Shown: positions 9,072 through 18,778 of the stretch, piece by piece
How positions within the stretch are numbered: the stretch's first letter is position 1
Layout of the letters: every line of letters starts with the position of its first letter
DNA from: Agarophyton chilense
Taxonomy: Eukaryota > Rhodophyta > Florideophyceae > Gracilariales > Gracilariaceae
Length of the DNA stretch: 64,000 bases
Direction of reading: 5' to 3'
Assembly (NCBI GenBank): GCA_030374765.1
Contig: JARGXX010000116.1
Coordinates: 992,001-1,056,000, forward strand
The notes under the pieces: generated by a model
The model's database searches: none
The model's input: the letters and a program-made list of their open reading frames with translations, nothing else
What the model was told of the DNA's origin: nothing
Position numbers and translations under genes: made by a program

Positions 9072-10075
9072 CTAGAAATCAAATCGACGTTTGATAGATA
9101 AGTCTCCGGATAATGGGCTGAGTAGCGCATTCATAGGTAGTTTTGCAAGGCACGATGAGGTGGTTAGCGAAAAGAGAACACAGGCAAAGCGAATGACAAG
9201 CTTGTGGTCGAAATGTAAACAAGTGGCATTAGAACTTACCTTGCATCGAAGGGGAAGTTGGTTGTGATGGTCCAAGGACCGTTGTCAGTCCTGCAATCCC
9301 ATTCAGCTTTGCACTTGTTAGCGCCATAATTGAAGCCGAGCGAGAAGGTATGCGCCTTGGAATACACATGTTTCAAAGTGAAAACGACAGCCTTGGAACC
9401 AGCAGCAAGATGTTGGTACTCGGCATCGAGCTTGTTCTTGGAGTCGAGCTTGTGAGACAACTTGATCCTGGCGGCGCGAGACTTTCCATCAAAGGCAATC
9501 TTGAGGTTCTCCGTGCTACTGATCTTAGCTTCCACCTCGTAGCGCTCTGAGTGGCTCTTCACATAGTCTTTCTTGAAGTTATCAAAGGAGAAAAACGCGG
9601 AAACTTTGAACATGCCTTGGCGCACGGCGGTTTTCAATACGGCGGCATCGCGCGGCGGGCTGTACGTAAGGTCCACAGTTCCGCGACGCGAGAAAGCGGT
9701 GAAGCCGGTCTCAACGCCGAGAGAGAGGAGTTTTTCATCGGTGACGCCGTAGGTGGCATAGACGGTATTAGCATCATCGACGGCATAGGTGGCATCAATC
9801 CCAAAAGAATCGTTCTTTGAGGCGTAGCAGCCGGTGAGGGCAAACTTTCCCTTGCCCGTGGAATGGTCGGTATCGACTCGGGCCGCCACCTGAAGCGCGT
9901 GTGGAACAGAAAAGCTCGGATGTCAGAATGGGGGCGGGCGATGTGGAAGAAAAGCAAAGCGCGAAAACGACGATGATGGGGAGGATCAAAAGCATACCAA
10001 ACGTGAGGAGGGCGGGAAGTTGGGCAGCGCACACACCAGCGCGGAGGCGCGACCCGTTTGGTTGCTTGACCACAT
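9072..10075 (-). CDS. OEP24-like plastid outer-envelope beta-barrel pore, three exons
   Basis: Predicted exons are 10075-10037, 9889-9240 and 9117-9072 (about 244 aa). The middle exon is open but lacks an ATG; it is preceded by a TTCAG acceptor, with an upstream in-frame stop. A short exon starting MWSSNQTG and ending before GTGTGT fits in phase. At the 3' side, GCAAG|GTAAGT is a near-perfect donor, followed by CTAACC and ACTCAG|. The last exon then ends in RRFDF*, an aromatic C-terminus typical of beta-barrels. Alternating hydrophobic strands, the opening RVDTDHSTGKG (compare the YDTDKTSG opening remembered for pea OEP24) and a central NKLDAEYQH segment support an OEP24-type solute pore in the plastid outer envelope. 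The family call is by memory of the plant protein; VDAC is the main alternative. The first exon is the least certain. Confidence 0.6.
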
Positions 10076-10500
10076 GGTGCAGACAAAGGACTAATTGAGC
10101 CGCAACTGGCGCTCTTACGCACGCTTTATGGCTGGCGGAGGGGGTATCGGAGGAAGGAGGGCAGCACAAGGGGGAGGAAAGACGTAGCGTCGGAGGTGGG
10201 GGAGGGGGAGGGGTTAATGTTCTAAATGGCTCTCGGTGCGCAAAACGCGTGGCTCAGCGAGCGCAGGGGGCGGCGGGGGATCGGCGAGATGCAACTGGAC
10301 ATGTGCCATGATGTAACCTTTATCTCTACTACGCGCGGCAATGGGAATGAGCACAGTGTGTGACCATACAAGCAGAAAAGGGCCTCTTTTCAACAAGTTT
10401 CTAATACTGTCATTTGGGACACATGTACACGGAGGTAGATACGGAGCAGTTAAACAAGTTGAGCTCCTTCCAAGCGAAGGATGGGCACAAGGCGGGGGCG
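10076..10500. other. Intergenic region, purine-rich
   Basis: Lies between the start of the OEP24-like gene and the end of the cytidylyltransferase, both on the minus strand. It has G/A-rich runs around 10136-10215. The frames crossing it have low-complexity composition and no support. Confidence 0.4.
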
Positions 10501-11691
10501 CTACCGAACGAAGCGCGTGATGAAGGGCAGTACTCGGGTGGCGAAAAAGTAAACAAGAGGTGCCACCAGAACATAACTGTCGGCGCGATCTAGCATGCCG
10601 CCGTGGCCAGGAAACAGCGATCCGCTGTCCTTCCAGCCGACGTCGCGCTTGAAGCAGCTCTCGAAGAGGTCGCCGCACAGTCCCAAAATGCCGACGGTGA
10701 CGCCGTATACTGCGCCGGTGGCCCACCACAGGGGCCACTGCAGCAGGTAGGCTCCCAGAACGGACACGCTCGCCGAGCAGATGAATCCGGCCACGGCGCC
10801 CTCGATGGTCTTCTTGGGAGAGATGTTGCTGAAGCGGGTCTTTCCCACGGCTCGGCCCACGAAGAAGGCGCCAATGTCGGCGCTGGCGCCAGCCAGCCAG
10901 GTCCAGAACACGATGAGGGAGCCGACGGTGATAGTGGGTTGAAAGCGCGATGCGGTAGGCCACACAAACGATATGACACCCGCGACGAGGTTGTGTGTGA
11001 GTGCGCCGTTGAACTCATGCAGACGAATCCAATAGCTCGGGAGATAGCCCGCGTAAAACAAGCCCATGAAGGTGGTGCTAATATCGGCGATGGTGGCAAT
11101 CCTACGGCGTCTGAACAAGAGGTAAATGCAGATGAGAGTGCCGCCGACCGGAAAGACCACGTCGGCCAACGTGGGCGAGCACGCACTGGACAGCAACGTG
11201 GCGGCAGTGACGCACAGCCCCATTTTGTAGGCAGGCAGATGCCCCTTGGCGGCCACCATGCGATAGTATTCATACAAACCAGTGAGGGAGATGAGCAACA
11301 TGCCGACGGCAAACACCCATCGCCCAGAGAAGACGAACGCTATGACCACGGCACCCATGGCAAAGCCGACCGCGATGCGACGCTGCACCTTGAACGCGCG
11401 CGTCGTAGCCGCCGGCCCTGCAGCGGGGATAGCGGGCGCGGGCACGGGCGCGGACGCGGGGGTGGGGGTGGGCGCGGACGCAGGGACAGGAGCGGCAGCA
11501 TGCTCATTGGCGCTGGCGCAAGCGGCGCCATTGCAGGCGCGCAGCGGGGACACCAACGGCAGCGCCGCGCGCAAGCGGCACACGCGCCAACGTTGACGTG
11601 CACGGCAAGCGCGCGCCGCAGACGCAGCAGTAAACGCAGCGACAAAGGCAGCAGAGCGGTCGCGCGGCGGCACGCGCGACACGGGCGCCAT
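10501..11691 (-). CDS. Phosphatidate cytidylyltransferase (CDP-diacylglycerol synthase), plastid-type leader
   Basis: About 396 aa from the ATG at 11691. It makes CDP-diacylglycerol from phosphatidic acid and CTP, the precursor of phosphatidylglycerol and phosphatidylinositol. The family signature is intact near the C-terminus: SCFKRDVGWKDSG, then PGHGGMLDRADS (about residues 341-367), with the metal-binding Asp residues present. Roughly seven or eight hydrophobic segments precede it (about 110-330). The first 100 residues are Ala/Pro-rich with an AAFVAAF stretch, typical of red algal plastid targeting, and a low-complexity Ala/Pro linker (PTPTPASAPVPAPA). The plastid makes its own phosphatidylglycerol, so this is probably the plastid isoform. 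The frame stays open far upstream because of GC-rich sequence. An in-frame ATG about 20 codons earlier is an alternative start. It is head-to-head with the SNF2 gene. Confidence 0.93.
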   Translation of the reverse strand: MAPVSRVPPRDRSAAFVAAFTAASAARACRARQRWRVCRLRAALPLVSPLRACNGAACASANEHAAAPVPASAPTPTPASAPVPAPAIPAAGPAATTRAFKVQRRIAVGFAMGAVVIAFVFSGRWVFAVGMLLISLTGLYEYYRMVAAKGHLPAYKMGLCVTAATLLSSACSPTLADVVFPVGGTLICIYLLFRRRRIATIADISTTFMGLFYAGYLPSYWIRLHEFNGALTHNLVAGVISFVWPTASRFQPTITVGSLIVFWTWLAGASADIGAFFVGRAVGKTRFSNISPKKTIEGAVAGFICSASVSVLGAYLLQWPLWWATGAVYGVTVGILGLCGDLFESCFKRDVGWKDSGSLFPGHGGMLDRADSYVLVAPLVYFFATRVLPFITRFVR

Positions 11692-12136
11692 TGTCGCGAC
11701 GGCCGGTCGCTTGACGCGCGCGATGCTTCGCGCGCTCGTGCTCGTCGCATCCATTTCGGACGCCTCTGTCCCGAAACGTCCCGCAGGCGCCACCGCCGCA
11801 TCACGGCCACGTGCGCAGTGCCCGCAACACGTCGCCACGAATTCACACACGTTGGTCGATTGTACACGTGTGCGTTCTTCTTCTTGCCCTGGAATCCAAG
11901 GCCGGGATGCACACAGCACAGTGGCGAGCAAACCGAAGGGGCGCTTTCGCGTGGGCGCTTTCACTTGCTCGCTTTCGCTTGCTCGCTTTCCTTTAGCTTT
12001 CGCTTGGGCGCTTTCGTTTGCGCACTTTCGTTTGGACGCTTTCGCTTGGACGCTTTCGCTTGGGCGCTTTCGTTTGGACGCTTGCTCGCGTTGCTGCCGC
12101 CCGCCGTCGCCCGTCGCCCCCCAATCGCCCGCGGCC
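11692..12136. promoter_or_regulatory. Shared head-to-head promoter region
   Basis: 445 bp between the starts of the cytidylyltransferase (-) and the SNF2 remodeller (+). It must hold both promoters and 5' UTRs. It includes the 14-bp tandem repeat listed separately. Long frames cross it on both strands only because it is GC-rich and repetitive. Confidence 0.55.
11941..12090. repeat. 14-bp tandem repeat (about 10 copies) in the bidirectional promoter
   Basis: Degenerate direct repeats of a unit close to CGCTTTCGCTTGGA, best preserved at 12028-12085. Copies differ by one to three bases, and one partial copy (CTTTAG) interrupts the array. The GCGCTTTC core recurs in every unit and could be a protein-binding site. 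Confidence 0.85.
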
Positions 12137-15100
12137 ATGAGCAGCCCGCCGTCGTTGCGCGCGCGCGCGCCGCCACCATCCCAACCGCAGCCGCAGCCGC
12201 AGCCGCCGCCGCCGCCGTTGGCGGAAGCGCTACGCGCCGCGCGCGCCGCGCTGGCAGAGCTGTTGGACAACGGCGTCTCTCTGTGCGACGCGCGTGTCGA
12301 GACGCTTGTAACGCTCATCGTGCGCGCCGCGCGCGCGCAGGCCGCCAGTCCAGCGTCGAATGCGTGTGTGGCGTCGCGCTCAGCGGCGCATGCCACGCCT
12401 GCGTTGCGTCGTCGACTTCGTCGCGTCGCCGCGAACGTGCCGCTTAATGACGCTGACCGACGTCCGTGCGCGCTTGCCCCCGTCGCTCCCGCCCTCCCGC
12501 CCGATGATCGCTTCTCCTTCCAGCATGCTAACCAGCTCACCGTTGTTGCCGCCGCCGCCGCCCTGTACCGCTTTGGCGCGCCTCACTCGTCTCTTTCCCC
12601 CGCCGCCGCGCCCTCCGCTCCTCCCGCCGTTCCGCCCTTTTCGCTGTTGCGCGCAGCCCCGTCACCCACGCCCACACCCTCGCCCACACCCACGCCTGCG
12701 TCCCTGTCCCCGTCGCCGCCGTCGCCGCCCGCCTCCGTCTTCCAGGCTGCGCGCCAGCTGCACGCCGAGTCCTTCTCGCGTCGCCCGCCCTCCAAGCGCA
12801 AGGACTTCTTGTTCAGGTCCGCCTCGCGCACAACCTCCCCGCGCGCCCCTCATTCGCCGCGCCTGCGTCGCGCGCAGCAGCAAGCTCCCACCTTCGAAGC
12901 CCAAACCTGTGCTGATGTATCTGCCTCACACCTCTTTCAGCTCAAGGCCCAGCTTGATGCCTTTCGCCGCCTCATTCGCGACGCCGACATCCCGGCAGAG
13001 GTCCATCTTGCCGCCAGAGCTCGCCCCCCGACCCAAGTATCACCTGCGTCTGGATACCTCATTGAACGTGGAGTCCCGGACCCGCATCACCACACCCTTG
13101 TGTCCGATAAACCTTCGTTGCACCCAAATGGTATATCTCATTTTGACGTCAGGAAGCTCCCGCGTTTTCCAATCCACCATACCTTCACCAAGCAAGACGT
13201 CTTGCGCAACAACGAGCAGCATATATCAGAGAACCAACTGCACCTTCGCGTCGCGCTTGCTACCGCACATCATCAGCGTCTGTACGCACGATTTTGTCAG
13301 TCGCACACCACCACACCCCCCTCACCCACACCACACCTTCCGCAACTAGATGCACGACTCGCTCAGCAACGCCTTGAAATCATGCACGCCGCCAACGCCA
13401 TCACACCCGCCCCGCTCGAAAAGCCCTGCGAAACTTCCAACCCGCCCAAACCTCTGAACGAGCGCAAAAGCCCCCGTCGAAGGCACCGCGCCCTTCCGTC
13501 CATTCACCCGTCTGTTGTGCGCAATGCCGCCGCAGTTCCAATCTGTGTTGTCTCAAAAGGCCGCCATCGTCCCTCCTACCCCCAACTTCTCAAGGAGCGC
13601 GAGGAAAGATTGAACCGACGTATGAAGTTCAGACTGCAGGAAATCAATGAGATCAAGAGTTATGCCCCCGAACAGCTTCAACAACTGCTCAAAATTGAAG
13701 AAAAGCAGCTCAAGCTTACCAGGCTCCAACGATCCGTTCGCGAAAAGGTAATGTACTCAATGAAGGCCGTGCTGGACCGTCGCGGTATTTCGGACCTGCG
13801 ACCAAGCGCCACCGCGAGGTGGAGAAGGCGCACCGTGGGCTATGCCTACGGGAACTCAATTCGTCATGGCAGCTATCTCGGCACCCCTCGTATTGAAGAG
13901 AGCTACAGAGTGCAGCAAGCCATGCAGCGAAGAGCCAGGCGTCAGGGATTCATGCACAGCTTGCTGCACCATGCCCACCAATTTCGAACGTGGTTGAGCA
14001 CGCGCCAGACGCTTAAGAAACGTCTGCTCAGGGACCTCGAGCGCTATTTCCGCGATCGCTCTCGAGAAGAGGAGCGAAGAAAGAAAAAGGAGCAAATGGA
14101 CCGCCTTCGCGCTTTGCGAGATAACAACCAGGACGAGTATCTGGAGCTGCTAAAGACAACCAAAAACCGGAGGCTGATTCAGCTTCTCAAGCAGACTGAC
14201 GAGTATCTTATGCAAATCGGTGCCCAGGTGGAGCGACAGAAACGAACTGCGAGAGAGGAGGACGAACGAATGGGCGGCACACATCTGGAGACCGATCGCG
14301 ACGGAATTCTGGGTTCAGAAGAGCAGGACCCCAATGCGCCTTTTCCACAAGAGGCCGACGATGAACTTATGCAATTCAGAAAGCGAAGAAATGACTACTA
14401 CACAATCTCTCACACTATATCAGAAAAAGTTCGACAACCCAACTCCCTTTTGGGTGGAACTTTAAAGCATTATCAGCTAGAAGGTCTGGAGTGGTTGGTA
14501 TCTCTCTACAACAACAATCTCAACGGAATTCTCGCCGATGAAATGGGTTTGGGGAAAACGATTCAAACATTATCATTGATTACGTACCTGTGTGAGGTGA
14601 AGAAAATGTATGGCCCGTTTTTAATAATCGTTCCCCTCAGCGTCATCAGCAACTGGGTTCGTGAGATGGACAAGTGGGCACCGTCACTCGTCAAGGTTGT
14701 GTACAAGGGAGACCCTGCGACTCGAAAGAGTATTCAGCTTTATGAGATGCAAGGAGGGAATTACAATGTTGTATTGACTACTTATGAGTTTGTTGTGAAA
14801 GATAAAAATGTTCTTGGGCGTATTCGATGGAAATACATCATCATGGATGAAGGACACAGAATGAAAAACGCAGACTGCAAATTGGCTCTTACGCTTGGCG
14901 CAAAGTACACATCTCGGAACCGTCTCTTGCTAACTGGGACTCCTCTTCAGAACAACATGACAGAACTCTGGGCTCTTTTGAATTTTCTCCTGCCGACGAT
15001 ATTCTCCAGCGCAGAAACTTTTGAAACATGGTTCAATGCCCCTTTTCAAGACTCTTCTTTGGGCGAATCAGCTGAACTTGATGAGGAAGAAAATCTTCTG

Positions 15101-16573
15101 ATTATTAGCAGATTACATCAAGTGCTCCGACCTTTCATGCTTCGGAGACTCAAGACAGATGTCGAGTCTCAGCTTCCAGATAAGGTCGAACTTGTGTTCA
15201 AATGTGACATGTCAATCTGGCAAAAGGTACTCTATCGCCAGCTGCAGAGACGGCTTGGTGTCTCTGGAGGGGCTGGGAATGTGGGTATTCGATCGTTTAA
15301 CAACATGGTAATGCAGCTTAAAAAAGTTTGCAACCATCCATACTTGTTCTATCAAGATGATGAACTCATGTCTCTGCCTTCCGAGTTTTTGATGCGGGTG
15401 TCTGGCAAGTTTGAACTGCTTGATCACTGCCTGCGAAAACTAAAGAAATGTGGTCATCGTGTTCTCATATTCTCGCAGATGACCGCGGCGTTAGACTTTC
15501 TTGAGTATTTCTTGCAGTCCATTGGTATGACGTATTTACGACTGGACGGTACGACAAAAGCGGACGATAGACAAGAGATGTTGGAAATGTTCAACGCCGA
15601 AAACTCTGAATACTTTTGTTTCCTTCTTTCTACTCGGGCCGGTGGTCTGGGGCTGAACTTACAAACTGCTGACACAGTAATAATTTTTGATTCCGATTGG
15701 AACCCCATGATGGATTTGCAGGCGCAAGACAGAGCCCATCGAATTGGACAAACAAAAGAAGTGCGCGTTTACCGCCTTATCTGCTCAGGAAGCATAGAGG
15801 AAAAGATCTTAAAACGCGCCAATCGCAAGTTACAGATGGATGCGCAGGTCATTCAAGCCGGTCAGTTTAATAACAAGAGTAGCGACAACGATCGGCAGGA
15901 AATGTTGAAAGATCTCTTGCGGCAGCAAACTGGTGACGATATATCGAGGAAGGAGGATGTGACATCATTAAGCGAAATAAATCGCAAGCTTGCGCGCTCC
16001 GATGAAGAATTAGAAGTGTTTGAGGAAATTGATACAGAGCTTGAGTCTCAATATAGAGAAGGGTCGCGACTATTAACGAGTGAGAGCGATCTGCCTAGCT
16101 GGGTTTTGCTTCCAGAAGTTGAAGAGAAACACAAGGAGCATCAATCTGATTTCAGTTTGGAACACGGTCGGGGTCGTAGAAAACGGAAGGAAATTACCTA
16201 TGATGATAATCTAACGGAGCGTGAGTGGGCGATAGCGATGGAAGAAGAGGGTGATGTCGCTGAAGCTGTTAGAAGAAAACGAAGGCGGTTGACCAATAAC
16301 TCCCGTAGAACTCCTGAACTCTCAAACGGAGACAGTGCATACGAGGCTCCCCCTTCAAGAAGACGGAGTTCTGCTAGAGATTCCGCTGACATAGTATCGA
16401 GGAAACAATCCTCAGAAGACTTGACGATGGAAAATGGTCGAATGAACGGCAACAGCTCGCCTGGGCAGAAAGATGTGCGTGTCAACGGAGAAATGTCTGG
16501 TGGGGCTGCTGTTCGTGAAGCTCCCAAGCCCCGAAGAAAACGAGGGCGACCAAGGAAGAATGCCCGACGATGA
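12137..16573 (+). CDS. BRM/STH1-type SWI/SNF ATPase (SMARCA2/4-like chromatin remodeller)
   Basis: 1478 aa from the ATG at 12137, in a single exon. It is the catalytic ATPase of a SWI/SNF complex, sliding or ejecting nucleosomes in the nucleus. Domains in order: a Pro/Ala-rich N-terminus from very GC-rich DNA; a QLQ-like motif (LFQLKAQLDAFRRL, about 267-280) typical of BRM ATPases; a basic helical HSA region (about 610-690, rich in KKR/EER) that binds actin-related proteins; the DEXD helicase lobe with DEMGLGKT (about 800) and DEGH (about 903); and the second lobe with STRAGGLGLN and QAQDRAHRIGQ (about 1166-1215). A charged post-helicase region follows, possibly SnAC (about 1290-1360). The C-terminus ends with an AT-hook (RKRGRPRK). 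No bromodomain is seen, unlike animal, yeast and plant BRM. All ATPase motifs are intact. It shares a promoter region with the cytidylyltransferase. Confidence 0.95.
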   Translation: MSSPPSLRARAPPPSQPQPQPQPPPPPLAEALRAARAALAELLDNGVSLCDARVETLVTLIVRAARAQAASPASNACVASRSAAHATPALRRRLRRVAANVPLNDADRRPCALAPVAPALPPDDRFSFQHANQLTVVAAAAALYRFGAPHSSLSPAAAPSAPPAVPPFSLLRAAPSPTPTPSPTPTPASLSPSPPSPPASVFQAARQLHAESFSRRPPSKRKDFLFRSASRTTSPRAPHSPRLRRAQQQAPTFEAQTCADVSASHLFQLKAQLDAFRRLIRDADIPAEVHLAARARPPTQVSPASGYLIERGVPDPHHHTLVSDKPSLHPNGISHFDVRKLPRFPIHHTFTKQDVLRNNEQHISENQLHLRVALATAHHQRLYARFCQSHTTTPPSPTPHLPQLDARLAQQRLEIMHAANAITPAPLEKPCETSNPPKPLNERKSPRRRHRALPSIHPSVVRNAAAVPICVVSKGRHRPSYPQLLKEREERLNRRMKFRLQEINEIKSYAPEQLQQLLKIEEKQLKLTRLQRSVREKVMYSMKAVLDRRGISDLRPSATARWRRRTVGYAYGNSIRHGSYLGTPRIEESYRVQQAMQRRARRQGFMHSLLHHAHQFRTWLSTRQTLKKRLLRDLERYFRDRSREEERRKKKEQMDRLRALRDNNQDEYLELLKTTKNRRLIQLLKQTDEYLMQIGAQVERQKRTAREEDERMGGTHLETDRDGILGSEEQDPNAPFPQEADDELMQFRKRRNDYYTISHTISEKVRQPNSLLGGTLKHYQLEGLEWLVSLYNNNLNGILADEMGLGKTIQTLSLITYLCEVKKMYGPFLIIVPLSVISNWVREMDKWAPSLVKVVYKGDPATRKSIQLYEMQGGNYNVVLTTYEFVVKDKNVLGRIRWKYIIMDEGHRMKNADCKLALTLGAKYTSRNRLLLTGTPLQNNMTELWALLNFLLPTIFSSAETFETWFNAPFQDSSLGESAELDEEENLLIISRLHQVLRPFMLRRLKTDVESQLPDKVELVFKCDMSIWQKVLYRQLQRRLGVSGGAGNVGIRSFNNMVMQLKKVCNHPYLFYQDDELMSLPSEFLMRVSGKFELLDHCLRKLKKCGHRVLIFSQMTAALDFLEYFLQSIGMTYLRLDGTTKADDRQEMLEMFNAENSEYFCFLLSTRAGGLGLNLQTADTVIIFDSDWNPMMDLQAQDRAHRIGQTKEVRVYRLICSGSIEEKILKRANRKLQMDAQVIQAGQFNNKSSDNDRQEMLKDLLRQQTGDDISRKEDVTSLSEINRKLARSDEELEVFEEIDTELESQYREGSRLLTSESDLPSWVLLPEVEEKHKEHQSDFSLEHGRGRRKRKEITYDDNLTEREWAIAMEEEGDVAEAVRRKRRRLTNNSRRTPELSNGDSAYEAPPSRRRSSARDSADIVSRKQSSEDLTMENGRMNGNSSPGQKDVRVNGEMSGGAAVREAPKPRRKRGRPRKNARR

Positions 16574-17065
16574 CTCCTCTGTACTGGACAAAGTAAAAAA
16601 AGCCTAATTCACTTAATCTTAGTCTGATTGGTAATAATTGTATACTGCTCCACTTTCCGTCTGAGGTGCTCTACGGATAGAGAATTCCAAGTGAAGCAGC
16701 AGCGAGTGAATAATTGTTTGTTCCGTTTCATCTGCTAAGAAGTTTGTTATGCCACGAGTTTTCGTAGCAACTAGTAGCAAAAGCTCCTTTGCTTCTCATG
16801 ATATCTGCATCAGTGAGAAGCATTGAAACAGCTGACGAAAAACAAATGCTATTGCAAACGGATTACGAAACGTAGAAGAAGGGAAGCATTTATGTTCATC
16901 ATATGGATAGGCCAATCGTGGTAAACGTGTGTTGCGCTCCTTCGGACGTACAAGAAACTCTACGAGGACTTTCACATGTTTGAGCTTGAATGGGGCTTTG
17001 TTTGAGCGATGGTATGCCATTGATGCGAGTCTTACAATTCGATGCTCTCCGAGCATGCACAGGGT
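16574..17065. other. Convergent 3' intergenic region
   Basis: About 490 bp between the 3' ends of the SNF2 (+) and MOCS3 (-) genes. No ORF with recognisable content and no repeats were seen. Confidence 0.4.
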
Positions 17066-18265
17066 TCAATAGAGTGGGAAGTCTTTGTCAATATCATGAT
17101 GCCACGCTTGCAGCCCACCACTTACGTCACAGACGTTCATGGTTCCTGCATCGAGGAATAATTTCAAAGCTTTACGACTTGAATTACCTCGACGACAAAG
17201 AAAGACGATTCTCGTGTTGTCAACTGCAATGTCCTTCAGTTTTTGAGATGACTCTAAAAACGCCAGCGGCCAGTTTTCTGCCTCCTCAAGATGGCATATC
17301 TCAAATTCATGACGTGGACGCACATCGATAAGTTTATAAGAAGCGCGCATTTTCCGCATCTTCGCGAAGTCCTTGGGTGTTATTCGGTATTGACTGGATA
17401 TCTCCGGCACCAAACTTTTCATTTCCGTGCCCGCGTTGGCAAACTCCTCGTAGTTGAAGTTCGCCACTTTTATTCCTGGCGACTCACCACATATCGCACA
17501 ATTATTTACGCGTGATCTTAGCTTTACGGTCCTGAACCGACCTAACAAACCATCGAACAAGAGCATTTTGCAATCTAGATCGTCTGCTTGTTTCATACGG
17601 CTTAAGAACTTTATTACTTCCAATGCTTGCAAAGTACCGATGACACCAGGAACCGGACCAAGAACGCCAGCAGAATCACAACTACCAACACATGATGGAG
17701 GGGGCGGACGAGGGAATATGCATCTGTAGCAAGGAGATTCTTGTGTCTTGCAGTACATAGTTAACTGTCCGTCTGTGCCTATTGCAGATCCGGACATCAA
17801 TGGCGTTCGACTTTTTGCGCATGCATCACTGACAAGATACCGGGAGGCCACGTTATCTGTACAGTCCAAGACAATATCATAGGACGATGCCAAATTAACG
17901 GCGTTCTCGGGGGTGAAGCTTTCATGTATCTCGATTGCGACATTAGAATTCAAGGCTCTGATAGCGGTCTCGGCAGAGTCAACTTTTTTTAAACCGACCC
18001 GGGCTTCGGAATGTGCAACTTGGCGATGAAGATTGCTTGCTTCAACAACATCATGTGGTCGATCAACAAGGCCGAGAGTTCCTACTCCCGCACCTGCAAG
18101 GTAGAGGGCAGCTGGGCAACCTAAGCCACCCAGTCCCACTATGAGGACACGAGAGCTCTTTAGCTTTCTTTGACCAGATGGTCCAAATTGTGTTAACAAA
18201 AGTTGTCGACTGTAGCGTTCGATGTCGGGAGTATTCAAAGAATCCTCGTGGTTGGATTCATTCAT
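17066..18265 (-). CDS. MOCS3/UBA4-like E1 adenylyl- and sulfurtransferase (ThiF plus rhodanese)
   Basis: 399 aa, single exon. It activates the C-terminal glycine of URM1 and/or MOCS2A (MoaD-like) by adenylation, then transfers sulfur for tRNA wobble-uridine thiolation and molybdenum cofactor synthesis in the cytosol. Visible parts are the ATP-binding GLGGLGCPAAL (about 44-54); zinc ligands CYRC (Cys179, Cys182) and CAIC (Cys256, Cys259); the conserved Cys in SCDSAGVLG (about Cys196); and a C-terminal rhodanese domain (about 295-399) whose loop CRRGNS carries the persulfide Cys357. All key residues are intact, and the length is close to yeast Uba4 (about 440 aa). Two adjacent in-frame Met codons lie at the start; the first is used. 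Confidence 0.95.
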   Translation of the reverse strand: MNESNHEDSLNTPDIERYSRQLLLTQFGPSGQRKLKSSRVLIVGLGGLGCPAALYLAGAGVGTLGLVDRPHDVVEASNLHRQVAHSEARVGLKKVDSAETAIRALNSNVAIEIHESFTPENAVNLASSYDIVLDCTDNVASRYLVSDACAKSRTPLMSGSAIGTDGQLTMYCKTQESPCYRCIFPRPPPPSCVGSCDSAGVLGPVPGVIGTLQALEVIKFLSRMKQADDLDCKMLLFDGLLGRFRTVKLRSRVNNCAICGESPGIKVANFNYEEFANAGTEMKSLVPEISSQYRITPKDFAKMRKMRASYKLIDVRPRHEFEICHLEEAENWPLAFLESSQKLKDIAVDNTRIVFLCRRGNSSRKALKLFLDAGTMNVCDVSGGLQAWHHDIDKDFPLY

Positions 18266-18778
18266 ATCGGCTGTTTTTCAGATCTTGATAATCTTGATAA
18301 TAGCGCTCCACGGTTTACTGGAGAACCTTCTGAAATAGGAAGCGAATCTTTCACACTGGGTTTGTGATCTTTGATTCAGATGTATACTGTTTCAATGGAG
18401 ATTTGGAAAAGAGCTGAACAATCGCTTAGACTGAATCGCTTCTTCCTTTCCTCTTCTCTTTCCCAATTGGATCGACGGTCATCAATCTCCAAGCGGGCTT
18501 CTGCCGAATAATACCAACGCGCCGCGGCGTCTCAGGATACGGTGTGAAGTGATGCATGTTTTCACAACTGCAGTCTTGTATGCAATTTGTAATTCATTTT
18601 ATTTGCAAGGAAGGCTCGTCAAGCTATCATTAACATCGTCAGCCAAACAGTTTTCAATTTCATGCACCTCGCAACCCCCATAGCCTTTGACGTGCCTGTA
18701 GACGCACTAGCCTAGTGGGGAATCAGCATTCTGCGAGATTGTTCTCGTACATTTCTTGTCAGTTACCGTACGACTAGA
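18266..18778. promoter_or_regulatory. Divergent promoter region, MOCS3 / XRCC4-like
   Basis: About 510 bp between two divergent starts, so presumably two promoters. A short imperfect direct repeat (TTGATAATC twice) lies at about 18282-18300, just upstream of the MOCS3 start. Nothing else is recognisable. Confidence 0.4.

Noticed and set aside
11711-12136. Upstream extension of the SNF2 frame
   Set aside because: Covers the tandem-repeat promoter region; translation is repeat-derived. The ATG at 12,137 is the better start.
10603-12447. 614-codon plus-strand frame antisense to the cytidylyltransferase
   Set aside because: GC-rich shadow of two confidently identified genes; low-complexity translation.
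12141-12540. Extension of the cytidylyltransferase frame beyond 11,691
   Set aside because: Runs antisense through the SNF2 coding region and the repeat array; no domain content.
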